Below are positions 34,066 to 46,054 of a stretch of 64,000 bases of DNA, in pieces (positions within the stretch are counted from its first letter, which is position 1; every line of letters starts with the position of its first letter). The notes under the pieces were generated by a model, which was not told the origin of the DNA, ran no database searches, and saw only the letters and a list, made by a program, of their open reading frames with translations. The DNA is from Bryoerythrophyllum caledonicum (taxonomy: Eukaryota > Streptophyta > Bryopsida > Pottiales > Pottiaceae): the NCBI GenBank assembly GCA_963971425.1, contig OZ020515.1:13780291-13844290 (forward strand). The letters are read 5' to 3'. The translations under genes were made by a program, and so were the position numbers.

Positions 34066-34831
34066 CTACCAACTTGTGTATCCACCCTTAGCTACAAGAA
34101 GATAAACTACTCTTGTTGGCATTGTGCAAATGAGTTTTTGTACATATTCTATTTCAATGCTTTGCCAAACAGCCTGGATCTTCTCCCACAAGTCATCTCT
34201 GCTTGTTGGCAAATTACTAGACAACCTTAAGCGTCTATCTACTTCATTCCACAAGTGCTCGATAGGATTTAGATTAGGAGATTGTGGTGGCCACTCTATC
34301 TCATAAAAATCTTGCCGACCTAGATAGCATTGCACAAGAATAGATGTGTGCTTTGGATCATTATCATGCTAGAAAATTATGTTTGCCTCATCAAGACCTT
34401 GTCTCTCAATAGTATCCAACAACTGCAAATCCAAAATGTTGAGATAAACTTGCGAATTCATAATGCCATCAATGCGGTACAAGTTTCCAACACCTGCCCA
34501 ACTCATGCATCCCTATACCATGATGGTACCACCACCGTGTTTAACCGTAGGTTGCACATGACTATCACGTAGAGGCTCTGTATGACTTTTCCAACACCAT
34601 TGATGGCCATCTGAACCAAAAAGATTGAATTTCGACTCATCTGACCAAATTACATGACTCCAGTCTTCTACAATACAATCCTGTGAAGCCTTTGCCCATC
34701 GTAATCTCTTTTGTCTATGCTTCTTTGTCAGCAGCGGTCTTTTACTTTTCACTTTTGATCCAAGCCATTGCCTCCGGAAACATCTACAAATAGTCTCATC
34801 ATTCAACTGAAGATCCAGAGTTCTCAATAAC
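34066..34831 (-). pseudogene. Tc1/mariner-type transposase, broken
   Basis: The minus-strand product reads like the catalytic half of a Tc1 transposase. It has LNDETICRCFRRQWLGSKVK and KKHRQKRLRWA, the first Asp in VIWSDESKFNLFG, then KHGGGTIMV, the second Asp in HDNDPKH, and the Glu in PPQSPNLNPIEHLWNE. This gives a DD34E-like triad. The frame is interrupted by TAG at 34513-34515 (expected Trp in MVWGCMS) and by TAG near 34371 (before HDNDPKH). The N-terminal DNA-binding domain is missing because a MITE-like element occupies 34832-34948. No activity is possible. Confidence 0.9.
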
Positions 34832-34948
34832 ACCATATTCATTAAAATGAGACAAATTGTGAATTTTGAGACTATAAGCCTATTATTTCGGAACAATAAC
34901 CAACGTGTATAGTTATTGCAAACTCTAAAATACAATAAACAACATATG
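34832..34948. repeat. Short inverted-repeat element (MITE), diverged copy 3
   Basis: Left end CCATATTCATTAAAATGAGAC matches the tips of the copies at 265-386 and 19682-19800. A weaker inverted end, AACAACATATGG, occurs about 117 bp later, giving the same element length. It interrupts the Tc1-like transposase upstream of the catalytic part. Confidence 0.5.
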
Positions 34949-35522
34949 GAAAAGCATCACTTAGCGGTTCCCCTAACATTATAAGGGCAAAATTCTAAAT
35001 GTTTATCTTCGAAGAAAAGATAATTTACTGAATTTGGGCCAATTATCAACAAGTTAGGGAGTGCCTATATTGGAAGACAGTTCTCTTAGAGTACATACTA
35101 TTGTGTTATGTTTCAAATAATAACTAAAGACTTAGACATTAAGTTAATTGTTAATTTAAAGTGATATGACAAGATAGATCTATCTTCGCTACTACCATAG
35201 AGAACCAACCATTCACCAAAACTAAATGCTCTTGAAAAATGGCAATCTAAAATAAGAAATCACAAGTGCTAAACAAAGGTGATAGCATGGTAGAAGGCAA
35301 AAGCAAAGTAAACATGCAACGGTTCCGACTACAAATTAATAATAGTAGAATACCATACAAAAATACAATGATTTAGAAAAATATGCACAAACGAAATGAA
35401 TCATTTAGAAAACTTTATTTATAAAATCCAAACAACTCACTGCTGGCTATACACGGAGACAACTTCCCGAATAGATTCTAGAAAAATCAACCCTAAGAAA
35501 CTGAATCATCATATAATATTGT
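34949..35522. other. No gene recognised
   Basis: AT-rich sequence without a supported coding frame. The missing N-terminal part of the Tc1-like transposase was not recognisable here. Confidence 0.4.
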
Positions 35523-35915
35523 CTACTCAAGTTCTAGGGCATTCAGACGCAATGCCTCTTGCGCTTTAAATTTTGCATAACCAATCATGATTTCCCTTCT
35601 CCGAGAATAAGGCTTAAAACACCAATCCGGGTCAACTGCCAGCACACTCTCAGAAAGTGATGACATCGGACACAGACCAATATGAGCCCCACGACCATCA
35701 CAAACTCGAGACGGAACAAACTTCACTTGATTCGTTGATGGTCCTGCGCTTCGAAGCCTTGGCTGTACACCCACAGATTGAGTTTAACACCTCACTGATC
35801 GACTGGGACGAGCTATGTCCTTCATAGCACCTTGAGAACGTGTAGCGGAATACCGACTTTGCTTAGCGGGTGGCTGTCTACGATCGGAAGAATTAGGCAC
35901 ATCCTCCTTCTCCAT
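35523..35915 (-). pseudogene. Hypothetical protein, 131 codons with one internal stop
   Basis: From an ATG at 35913-35915 the minus strand reads MEKEDVPNSSDRRQPP and continues to a TAG at 35523-35525, broken only by TAA at 35784-35786. The C-terminal part contains VKFVPSRVCDGRGAHIGLCP, WCFKPYSRRREIMIGYAKF and ends LNALELE. I do not recognise the family. The Mutator-like terminus begins about 15 bp upstream of the ATG, so this could be a host gene whose 5' region was hit, or a gene of another element. Confidence 0.4.
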
Positions 35916-35930
35916 GTTTAGATGGACACA

Positions 35931-36122
35931 ACGATGCTATCTTGTGAGCGGTGAGCGGTGAGCGGCGAGCGGCGAGCGTACAAAACTCTGAAAACTAGAA
36001 AAAAATCACAGTTTTTTATTTTAAGTGTGAAATTTTCGGCAATTTGGGCAAAACTATGAATTTTGGAGCACTTTTCTTTTCTAATTGCTAAATTAAGTAA
36101 ATACCCTATAACCGTGGTCACT
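35931..36122. repeat. Terminal repeat of Mutator-like element 1
   Basis: GCTATCTTGTGAGCGG is followed by tandem heptamers (GTGAGCG/GCGAGCG), an AT-rich stretch and ATACCCTATAACCGTGGT. The same order, inverted, is seen at 49680-49864, and the tip is shared by 43000-43045 and 48754-48795. It lies about 540 bp beyond the stop codon of the transposase at 36660, a spacing similar to that at the right end of the second element. The opposite end of element 1 was not found. Confidence 0.75.
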
Positions 36123-36289
36123 TGTGGAACAATTTTTTTGGACTATTGGGCCTTCTTCTCTTCTTGTGCTTTTGTTACAATGTACGTCTACTATTTTTAA
36201 ATTTAGAATGATCACATTTAAATCTTGTACATCAAGTTTAAAATTTTGGTTTAGGCATGACAAAATTTATTATGTATAAATATCCACTA

Positions 36290-36440
36290 ATTTGAACACA
36301 AGGTATATTGCAGGGTATCACATAGGTATCAAAAGGGTATTGCCTAGGTTTATAACGGGTATCACATAGGCATTACTTGGGTATCATCCATAAAGGGTAT
36401 TACAAGATCATCACATGGGCAGTAAATGGGATCACTTACA
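36290..36440. repeat. Cluster of short GGGTATCAC-type repeats
   Basis: Imperfect copies of GGGTATCACATAGG and GGGTATT recur about six times in 130 bp, inside the terminal region of Mutator-like element 1. A related cluster in inverted orientation is at 43380-43450 in element 2. They may be subterminal transposase-binding repeats. Confidence 0.4.
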
Positions 36441-36659
36441 TAAATCCAAAGGGATTTTTAGAAAAGGTTCATAGTCTCCACTTTGAATTCAACTAGTACA
36501 AAACTCTCCATTGCGTACGGTAGTATATGTGAAGTACGCCAATTAACAAACTCAATAAGTACATGAACTAAATTCACGTCCACGTCTACGACTCTGCAAC
36601 TACGTCTGAGCAATCTAAGATTGTAGATTTTTTTGAGAAATACGACATCATTGCCTTTC

Positions 36660-39600
36660 TCACTCTTGTTCGACAATGTTTGCAAGCTCTAGAATCCGCA
36701 TGACTTCATTGAAGCTGTAGCTTGGAGCATGTATGAATAAGTCCTCTTTGTAATCCATTTTACAAAGGTAACGTAAGATGTAATAGACATGCTTGCAATA
36801 CTTCCATTGTCCCTTCTTTCCCAATGCCTCCGATTGCATCTTCAAAAAATCACGGCATGAACACCCCGGAAGGTCTGTGAAGGTGATGCAATAGGACTTG
36901 TCCTTTCCTGAATGAAGAGTGATAACGCATCCCCATCCGGGATACGGTATGGCATAGAGGTTGGAGACGTAACAATTATTCATAAGAGCGGCGCTTGACC
37001 ACTTGTTGCGTTGCTCAGTCGTTGGAACATCTGTTGTTCTACGAATCGCATAGCCGTTTCGAAAGGTGTGGTAAGAATTCGGGTTCACTGGAATAGGAAA
37101 GTGCGATCGCGGAAGGGGCATGTCCATAGACACTTGGAATTGTCTTCGTGGTGAAAGAACTCCACGCTGATGCAACTGGAAACCTACTTCTTCCAACGCT
37201 TGTACCTCCTGCACTGTTAAATTAGTGCCAAGCTTCACAGGCCAAGTCATTGGAATTGCTGGCCAATCAACCACAAATGGTTTTTTTGACCCCTTCACAC
37301 AACGATTAATGTCATCAGGACAAAACTAGAATTCAGCTGAGACATTCCGTGGTGATCTATAATCTTTCTTCATACCAGCATATGTGGGGGCTGGAGTCCA
37401 ATGACTGCCACGCCCAACCTTAGTGTTGCACTGCTCACCAGTGTGAGCTTGCAAGGCTTGGCATTTTCGAGCAGACTTTTTTGAGAGGCGGGCAATGTGC
37501 CACTTCGATGGATCACAATCCGATTCCAAAACGGATGTTGTATGTTGGACTCCAAAGTCTTGTCTAGTGAAGGCTTCTTCAATACGCGCTCGAGTCACCC
37601 TTCGGCCATCACGGGGGATAGAATAATTTACCGTATCAGATCTGTGGGAATCATGGGCAGACCCAGGTGGCATGTCAAGCTTGCGCTTGGTGGACCCAAA
37701 AATTTCTGCTCCTTCTAAGCCGTCCGTCCTGGTTAGTAGATCCTCAGCCCCAGGAAAGTTCCTAACAGCCTCAGCAATGAATTTACGATCACCTGAACGT
37801 TGCGCAGACCGCAAACGAAGCGTACCTTTGTCCGGGCCTTTACCAGACGTGCCACCCTTCAACCATGTCCGATACATGGTGATCTGCATGAAAGCACGAA
37901 TGAGGTCGTCCACGGTTGCCGCGTACAAACATGTCATTGTATTTCCAGATTGTTGCAGCCACTGGTTGTGGACTGTTTCCGCAAGGTTGCAGGAAGGCAT
38001 GTCGGCTCTCTCGTCAAGCGTGAGATCCTGAGAAAGTACAATAAATGTCACAAAAATGATCAAAAGTCTCACTTATATTGAACATGGGAGTTTTTAAAAG
38101 TAATGGATAAAGAGGGCTTACAAGTTGCATAGCACCGCCCCATTGTCGATATCGAAAGTGCCAGAATGCCATCCAATCTTCTAGGGCACGACGGCCAGTT
38201 TCGGTTGTGGCACCGGAAGACACCCACCATGCACGAATTTCGTTGTACTGCGCTTCAGCCTCCTCTTGAGTCTTTGCGTTCTTCCAGACTTTGCAAAGGG
38301 CGATGTGTTGCTATCTGAAGCTGGGTAGAATGTTTTTGTTGGTGGCTGGCTGAAGACATTTGGTCCAATGAAATAAGCAAGTCCGTTCTTTGTTATCCAT
38401 AGACTTCTCCTTGTCGCCGGAGCCATAAACTCGCCGGACGGCGTGCCAATTCGCTCCAGCGCTATCTGCCATAAAGCCTTTGAAATTTGTCTTCTCTAGC
38501 CCGTGGTTCTTCATTGTGCCATTCAAATTCTCCCAAAATAGTTGTTGGGCTTCAGCGTCCTCCGATTGCATGTCGCACATGGCGATTGTCATGACTCTAC
38601 AATACTTACTATCATAGACATGGCATGCCATGGTAGTCCAATCCTTCACTCGCTTTACATGATCAAACATCAACCAACAATCTTCGAGATCCCCCCGGCT
38701 TGCATACGCTTTACAAGGTCGACACCACTACCTGGACGATCAACAGACATCTTAAAAACAAAAACTTTACCTTTAGATTGACCTGGAAACTTGTTTTCGT
38801 GGATAAACTCGAACTTGGACGATTCCTTCAGGTCCATGATGTTGTCCATCACACCTTTTCCTCCGCTATAGAACCTCTTGCATGTTGACACAAGGTTTCT
38901 GATGTTTGGAGAAGAAAGAGTCTCGAATTGATCGAGGACAGCATCCATAGATGCTCCGGCTAGGCCCGACGATCCAGAGCCCGGACGGATCAAGTAGTTG
39001 GAGAGGAACGTCTTACTCGCAGCCATGATGATAGCGGAATTAGTACCCTTTGGTGTTCGCTGGACTTCCTTTGCAACGCAATCGTGCATGACGTCCATTG
39101 CGGTTTGATCAACGCCTTTTGAAATGGGATGATGATGATGCCCAAGATGGATGGCGACACGCGTGCGTTCTGGATCGCTAGACGTAACGTAATAAATTCG
39201 AGCATCACAAAAGGCGAGACAAATTGGAGGGGTTTGACACAGCTTACATGCCAGCGTTGATTTGTCGGATGGTGCTCCGTTCAATGGAAATGGGGTGAAG
39301 GCAAACCCGCTCCACTCGGTTTGATTCGTGCGACCATCATTCCTGCACTTGTAACCACAATGAAAATTGGGGCATTGAAGATGTCCGGTACATGTTGACT
39401 TCCGATACGTGAGGCCGAAATCGTTCTTGATATTTGTCGTCATAGTCCTACACCATGTGTGACCGTCGTACTGTTTACTCATTCCATCGAGGCCTCCTCC
39501 AAATTGCGGAGGAATATCCTCTGGAAGAGGTGGCAATTCAAATATCACGTCTCCATTATATTTTGGAGGCAGATACTTCACTCGCTGTAAATCCAGGCTA

Positions 39601-40220
39601 TCTAAATCAAGACGTGATAATTCAGACCTGGACCCCTTTCTAAGACTAGTTGTACGGACATGCAGAAGGATACTTCGTACGTTTCTAGACGTAGGATGGA
39701 CAGGAGGCTTACCTAAGGATACAAATGGAGACATTTCGGACTTGGAAGGAAGTAGAGTAGACACATCGAGAGGAGTTGATCTTTGGGAAAGGAACGGGTT
39801 GCTTGACTGACCTAAGTTCAAGCCAGAGACATCGTCATCCTCAGTATCGCTCAGAATGTGGACGCTTGGGTTGGACATTGTGCCCAAACCAGGCCCAACT
39901 AAAGTATCACCGGATTCGACCGGAGGAGTCATAATGGCTGTGGATGCGTGACCGGACATTTGAGCATCTGAGACTCCGTATACTCTGAATGAACCGCGAC
40001 ATAAATTCCACACGAATCCTTCGGCATCATGGTCCTTCACTTGGTAAATGGACTGGACGAGATTGAGATTACTATCAAACACCTCTTCTTCAATTTCAAC
40101 TGTTCCAATCCTATATCCAAATCGAAGACATAGCAATGACTCGCGGACAATGACACTGCCATCTTGAGAAACGGACATAATAAACGGAACGCCCCCTTGA
40201 TGAGAAGTTAGTGAAGCCAT
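36660..40220 (-). pseudogene. Mutator-like transposase with SWIM zinc finger, slightly broken
   Basis: The minus-strand frame starts at ATG 40220. The N-terminal half (to about 38700) has an acidic Ser-rich region and then a Cys/His cluster (STCTGHLQCPNFHCGYKC, CKLCQTPPICLAFC, IHLGHHHHP) typical of the DNA-binding part of this transposase group. The catalytic part follows: WLMFDHVKRV, FKGFMADSAGANW with an Asp, and CLFHWTKC. One intron of about 85 bp is inferred near 38120-38035 (donor GTAAGCC, acceptor before DLTLDERADMP). The C terminus has CSCRDFLKM...YCKHVYYIL, a CxCxnCxH SWIM finger, and ends LELANIVEQE. Breaks include a 1-nt change in a G6 run near 38693 and TAG stops near 38313 and at 37326. 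It would catalyse cut-and-paste transposition if intact. Confidence 0.85.
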
Positions 40221-40797
40221 AGACCTCGACTCTCAATGATTGATTCCTCAGCTATGGACGATGATTCAGGAATGCGCAAACACTAAGAGGCTTTCTTAGC
40301 GTCCTCTTTGAAATGAAGAAGTTCATAAAGTGTAATTACCGTGGAAACATGTATTCATGGAAATGGCTATTGTCATGCAGTCTTTCAAAAGTGTCATGAA
40401 TGAATATGACAAAAGGCTAAGAACAAGAAACTTAGATTAGCAAAGCAATGAAATTAAATATAGAACAACTTTGCGTATGCCTCTTAAAGGTGTAGGGAGT
40501 ATTGCGGCGCTATTCTAAAATTGTTTTGGTAAAAGTGAAGTATAATTTTATACGACGGCTGATCCATAAAATAGAAAGGGCACGCCATGTGGGATGTAGT
40601 TTGAGTTCAAAATAAAGGCTGACAACATCATTTAATATAGCCAAAGCACTTGCGCTCGCACATGTGAAGGCTGCGATAAGGATTCATAAAACCAGACAAT
40701 CTGTCGAAGGAGAAGCGTCAATAAATTTAGGGTTGTGTTAACATGGTGGGGATGTTTTTGTAGAGTGGACTCGATAGTTTGAGATTTAGTGCTGAGG
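40221..40797. other. No gene recognised; 5' flank of the Mutator-like transposase
   Basis: The second terminal repeat of element 1 should lie in or beyond this region, but no heptamer cluster was found. It may be lost or displaced by the insertion that follows. Confidence 0.4.
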
Positions 40798-40998
40798 ATG
40801 GCTAGGAACGTTAGAGGGCGGAGACGAACAACACATTATTCAAATTCCAAGGAAACCGCTGCATTGAAAAAACGTAGAGTACAGAAGGCCTTATTGGAAT
40901 CTCAAAATAGAGAAGTAGACAAACCTGATTGGGCTGAGCGATTCAGAGAGTTGAAAAGTATCCACGAAGGAGACCCTCGAGTATCGTCAAGGGTTCAG
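40798..40998 (+). CDS. Possible first exon of an unidentified gene
   Basis: An open stretch from ATG 40798-40800 encodes a basic protein start (MARNVRGRRRTTHYSNS, then a Lys/Arg-rich helix with KPDWAERFREL). It runs into CAG at 40996-40998 followed by GTATGT, a good splice donor. No continuing exon was recognised downstream, where the sequence becomes AT-rich. It could belong to Mutator-like element 1 (divergent from its transposase) or to a disrupted host gene. Confidence 0.3.
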
Positions 40999-42456
40999 GT
41001 ATGTCTCTATTTGATTGACTAGTTGTGATCTACTTATATAGTGTGGAAAGCGTAGGGTTTGTGTCAATCATCTTTTGATATTTGGTTTTGCTGCTTTAAA
41101 TGTTTTGTAGGTGTAGAGCCAATATATGAAAAAGGGATTTTTTCTTTAAAAAATAGCTTAAAGGGTTTGAAATAGTTCAAAAAGTAGATAGTTAGTGATA
41201 AAAGTTAAGGGAAACTTTAAAAATAAGTGAAAAATTTAAAATAGCTTAAAGGAAACAATGCTAGTATGAAAGGACTTAAAGAAAAGACTTAAAAGAATAG
41301 TCACACCTTTTAATTAGTTGAAAGGGTTTAAGCAAAACTTGAAGGGGTGGAAGGAAACGAAAGAAACCTTTTAAGAAATAGTGTCTCTTCATAGTTTTAG
41401 CTTAAGTGGAGTAGAAATTCATTTTGAATTCACCACATTTGAAGAAGCAATTGTGAGTTCTAGCTTGGAGCTAGCAAATTCTTGCGATGGTTGTAAGAGT
41501 TTTTAAGTTAATACATATTGTGTTGTGTAAATTTGTATTGATTCTAATTGATTAAGTAACTTTGCACATGTGACTTGTGAAAGTGAGTCTTAATAATTAA
41601 GAAGTCGAATTTTAATTGATTATAATATCTTAAATTGATAAACAATTTAAGAAGATTTAAATGTTGCACTTATTGAATAAGTGACATTGAAAGAAAATAA
41701 AATACATTCAAGAAACTAAAAATATTTATGACTAAGAATTCTTATAATAATAATTGAATTACAAGATAAGAGTTCTTATATTTAAAGTGCATTAATTAGT
41801 CTTAAGGAACTAATTGCATGAAAGAGAGTAATGTTATTTTAGAAGAATGCAATTACTTTAATTTTAAGAGTAATGTATAGTGGATTAAATCAAAGGAATT
41901 AAATTTGATTGAAAGTGTATGTGTTAGAGTATTGATCTCAAAAATGATCATTCCTAAACTTCTAAAAAGTGTGATTGTTGAAGTTAATGTGTTTTGATGT
42001 GGAATCCACTTGGAGCTTAAGAGATTAGCCGTGGACGTACGTGATTAAAGATGGAGCAAATTGCATGAAGTAAGCTTTTCAGTTATAAAGAAGAATTAAT
42101 GAACGAACAAAGCAATGAGTTAAGGAATGGATAAATTCCATTCGCCTAGCAAGGCATAGTTAGAGGTTTGGGCATACACACAAGAAAGACAAGAGCAAGG
42201 CTCTTGTCGCAATCACTCTTTTTCTTGGGATAATATAAAAATTCTCAATCCTTTAAGAGTGTAGATTGTTTAACCCATAAACCTTTAAAATGATGCATTA
42301 TAGCTTTAAATTTATTATAGAAAACATTTTTATGTGGTAATTAGATCAAAATTACTTAAACATTAGATGCCAGACCATCCCGGGAAGAATTTAGAATCAT
42401 ATGGAAACTTGTGTGAGTCTTGGGTGTTTTGCGTGAGTGTAAATTTACGGTTTACA
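40999..42456. other. AT-rich region, probable 5' LTR of the Tat-type element
   Basis: No coding frame. The segment ends GGTTTACA just before the primer binding site at 42463, the place where a 5' LTR must end. No second copy of this sequence was recognised downstream of pol, so its start and identity as an LTR remain unproven. Confidence 0.4.
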
Positions 42457-42462
42457 TTTTTT

Positions 42463-42483
42463 TGGCGACTATGTTGGGGATGG
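42463..42483 (+). other. Primer binding site, Arg-tRNA type (Tat/Ogre-like)
   Basis: TGGCGACTATGTTGGGGA closely resembles the TGGCGACTCxxCTGGGGA site of plant Tat/Ogre-lineage Ty3/gypsy elements, which is complementary to a tRNA-Arg 3' end. It lies about 200 bp before the first accessory ORF and fits the lineage suggested by ORFs ahead of gag. Confidence 0.65.
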
Positions 42484-42999
42484 TATCGTCAATTTTAAGT
42501 AGTTTCTAATTTTAAAAAAGTGTCTTCGAGAAAGATATTGATGGCTTAAATTAGCTATCAATTGGAAAAAATTAAAAGCATTTAATGAGTGATTTATTAA
42601 AACAAAAACTTAAAAAAACTAAGTTGATTAAAACATTGGAGTGTACATGGGAGACTATACAAGTGGAGTATGTCTTTCCCGTAGGAAGTAATTGAAGGAA
42701 ATTTGTGTGATTTCTTCAACGGGCCGTATTTATTTGGAGCTTTATATCGCGTTTGTAGAGCGGCCTACTACGGTCAAGGTTTTCAATTTTTTGGAAACTA
42801 TCCGAAGATTGATAAACCTTTTAAAGAAAAATTTGAGCAATTGCCTGTAGAGATTAAAGGAATAATTTTAAGTAAAGTCTGGAACAAGGGTGAACAATTT
42901 AACGAGTTAATTGTCAAGAATAGTGATTTATACTTAAAATATCAATTGCACTTTTTGTTTGCTCAATTTGGTCGATTGAAATTTCAAATCCAACCCAGG

Positions 43000-43115
43000 A
43001 TTGCTATCTTGTGAGCTGTGAGCGGCGAGCGGCGAGCGGTGAGCACTGAATTTTTTTGTTTTTTTTTTTCACAATTTTTTACAAAATTTGAAAGCAACGC
43101 CTATGGCCGTAGGTT
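43000..43115. repeat. Left terminal repeat of Mutator-like element 2
   Basis: Tip GCTATCTTGTGAGC followed by four heptamers of the G(T/C)GAGCG type, then an AT-rich stretch and CCTATGGCCGTAGG, parallel in order to the other ends of the family. Confidence 0.75.
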
Positions 43116-44067
43116 ATATATAGTCTATCTTAACATATGAAAAAAATCATGTAAAACTCTACAATATTTGGACATATTGAAGTCTGAATTGTTGACAACT
43201 TGATGGGCTTAGAGCAGCAATTTTTGTTCAAATTGAAAGGGGCACTTATGGGTTTGGAGTTTAGATTAGGATAACAAAATAAGTTTGAATTACTCATTGG
43301 TCGTATTTGTATTTATTTCATTGAGAATGGAACTCTCTCGATAATAGGAAAATTAAAAGGATTAATAGAAGGCCATACCCTTACAATACATAGATGATAT
43401 CCATATAATACCGGGACAATATCCATATAATACCTAGGTGATACCCGAGGTGTGGGAACCACCTTTAATTGAGAATTTGTAATACTTCAATAAAAATTGT
43501 TTGATACCGACGATTGCGTATGGTACGAAGCACAGAAACACATTCATGTTGTGTAGCATACTATGAAAGACGTGGTGAATGATCTAAACACAATAGATAA
43601 ACGATTGTACTGAAGATATAAAAAATCAACATGCATTGTTAAATAGATAAAAAACCAAATGGATAATTGAGGTTTCCTCCCCTGATAGATCGTCCGAGCT
43701 ATCCTCATAAATACCAGGCGAACTACTATCCGTACCACTACCAACCGCTTCTCTGTCTATGAACTGCTCTGCTGCGGACCTGCGCTGGGCTACTTGTGAA
43801 GTCGGTGGAGGAGATGGTTACGCAGCCATCGCATGTGCAATGCCCCAATCCCAAGGATTCATGTGATACGAGCGAGGCGGACTCATCAAAGACCGTGACA
43901 AGTGCGATAGCACCCCTGTCTGAGATGTTGATGGTGAAGCCATCAACAACGTCGACCGACTACATCGATTAAACAAAACGTTGATGTCAACGAATTAAAA
44001 AGATCAAAAGGAGTAAACTTCAAAGCAAATTCATTTAACAAACTTCAAGACTCTAAACTTACTTACA
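43116..44067. other. Left internal flank of Mutator-like element 2; no gene recognised
   Basis: Contains a cluster of ATATCCATATAATACC-like repeats at 43380-43450 and the region beyond the last recognisable exon of the minus-strand gene. Sequence near 43720-43960 could contain further coding exons, but none is supported. Confidence 0.35.
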
Positions 44068-45960
44068 AGTTCTCTTGCGAGCTCTCTTCACCTCGGGCTC
44101 GTCATCATCAACCTCCAATGGACGTTTTCTAGATCCTTCTTGAACCGGTGGCATAACTGCTGACTCGACTTCCATGGTACTCGGAATCAAAGGGCGCAAG
44201 ACCTCATCCACCAAATCAGCGTCCTCTTCTAATACGAGGATGTGGCACTTGAGGGCCTTACAAGCCTTGATGGATGCACCTATTCAATTGAAATAAGTAC
44301 GATGGAGTTAGCAGCCGATGGTAATTAAATAATGACTGAAGAAGAAGTCGGAAGAACGCTTACTAGTTGATGCTCTAAGATCGAGGACGATCTCATCTTC
44401 GTCTGGTAAATATCGAAATGACGCATCACCTGCAAAAGGGGCACATAGACTTGAGACTCTTGAGACTCAACAGTGACGCGATTTGAAACAATATGAAAAA
44501 TACAGAAACTTTCAACAACAAATATGGAATTCACATACCTCCTTGAAGAATTCCTCACCGTTCGCCGGATTTGCAATGGCCAACATACGTGTGAATGTAG
44601 TCTGACAAACAATCTTCTTCTTCTAGACAGCATCGGTGTAGAGTCTCACCAACTCCGCTGGACTTCCAACGCGATCAACACCAACACCCGTGACAAGGCT
44701 GTCCTTATAATTCCGTATGCACTCTTCTTGGGCAGCAATAATCTCCCGCTAGAAACCAACAATCGTGAGTAATAGATGTAAACAGAAAATGATATCTGAA
44801 TAAGGCAACAATAGTCGAGGAAGTTCAGTTGTGCACTGAGATGCTTACCTCAAACATGAGCTTCTCAAATGCGTCATATGTCATGTGGTACCATTTCTTT
44901 GTTGCCTTCTTCCCCCACTCGTGCACGCTTGCTTTGTAATCGTCCTCGCTGATCAAGCCCTTCAACTGCTCAAAGTCCAACAAGCCAAAATGTTGGACCC
45001 TCTTCAGCTCATGTGAGATATGTTGCGTGACGTGATCAGCCTCTTTTTGTCTATGATACAAGAATCACTATTAATGAACGTGCAAGTACAATATCACTGT
45101 GATATACCGAAGTCAACTTTGAAAACAATAACAATGCGTAATGCAGAAATATCAAATCCAAAGAAGAGGTGGCATCCGACTTACTTGTTAAGATCAGTCA
45201 TGGCATTGAGAAGAATATGGCGGTTTGCCAAACATGGCTCTAGAACCACTGCCCTGACCGGTGAATGAAAGATGAAGTCTCGAGAGTGCATTTGGGATAT
45301 CACCTCCATCCACGTAATATGCCGGTGGTTGCCATCCCAGACAAAAAAATTCTTGTTAGAGAACGACTGCAACTCCGGGCGACTCTCCAACATTGCCTCG
45401 AACTTGCGATCTTCCTCTTGCCAAAGTGCAGACCAGTTGGCTCGCTTGGAAGGAAGCACGTTTTGTTCACTCAAAGAAAAACTCTTCACCGCTGCATAGA
45501 AGCAGGCAGATCCGGGTCGATATCCCTTCACGAACTCTACCTTGAGCTTCTCAACATCACCCTTCAATGGGAGACGAACCTCCGTCATGGGTAGCATGCG
45601 GCATAGGGGAATGAGGAGCTCCTCGACTGAAGGATAGAGAGACCTCTGCAGGACATCTGCCATGTCCCCCGAATGGACTCTCTCAACACTTGCTCGGTCG
45701 ATTCCATCCTGGAGTCGGCCGCCATGTCATTCATTTCTTCCTCCACATGTTGATTCACTGAGTCTAAACCGTCACTACTAGATACAGTCCCCACTTCATG
45801 ATGTATCGTCTGTAATTTGACATTACAAAAAGAAAACTTAAAATTAAAGCCACACACAGCCCAGCCATCTCTCATCTCAAATGCACCAACTTACCTTATC
45901 GATGCTAACAGAAGCTCCACTCATGATGACCCCACCTTCAACACTCCTTGAGCGCTCTGG
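44068..45960 (-). CDS. Multi-exon gene carried by Mutator-like element 2, unknown function
   Basis: Exon-like minus-strand segments with GT-AG borders run from about 45960 down to 44068. They are ...SGASVSIDK; IHHEVGTVSS...MADVLQRSLYPSVEELLIPL...FFVWDGNHRHITWMEVIS (45181-45810); KEADHVTQHISHEL...HEWGKKATKKWYHM (about 45055-44850); REIIAAQEECIRNYKDSL...RLYTDAV (about 44750-44541); RYLPDEDEIVLDLRAST (about 44431-44370); and KACKALKCHILVLEEDADLV...RKRPLEVDDDEPEVKRARK (about 44282-44068). DGNHR resembles the core of ParB-like proteins. VLDLxxxxxxxIKACKALKCHILVLEED resembles the AdoMet-binding motif of DNA methyltransferases; both are tentative. A 1-nt change near 45663 and a TAG near 44625 suggest partial decay. 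The basic C terminus could be a nuclear signal. Confidence 0.45.
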
Positions 45961-46054
45961 ACTCACCGGCGCCTGCATTCAACAAACATGATATTAGTGA
46001 TAGCATGATGACATGATATAGGTGATAGTCTGATGACGTGACAGACTAAAATGC

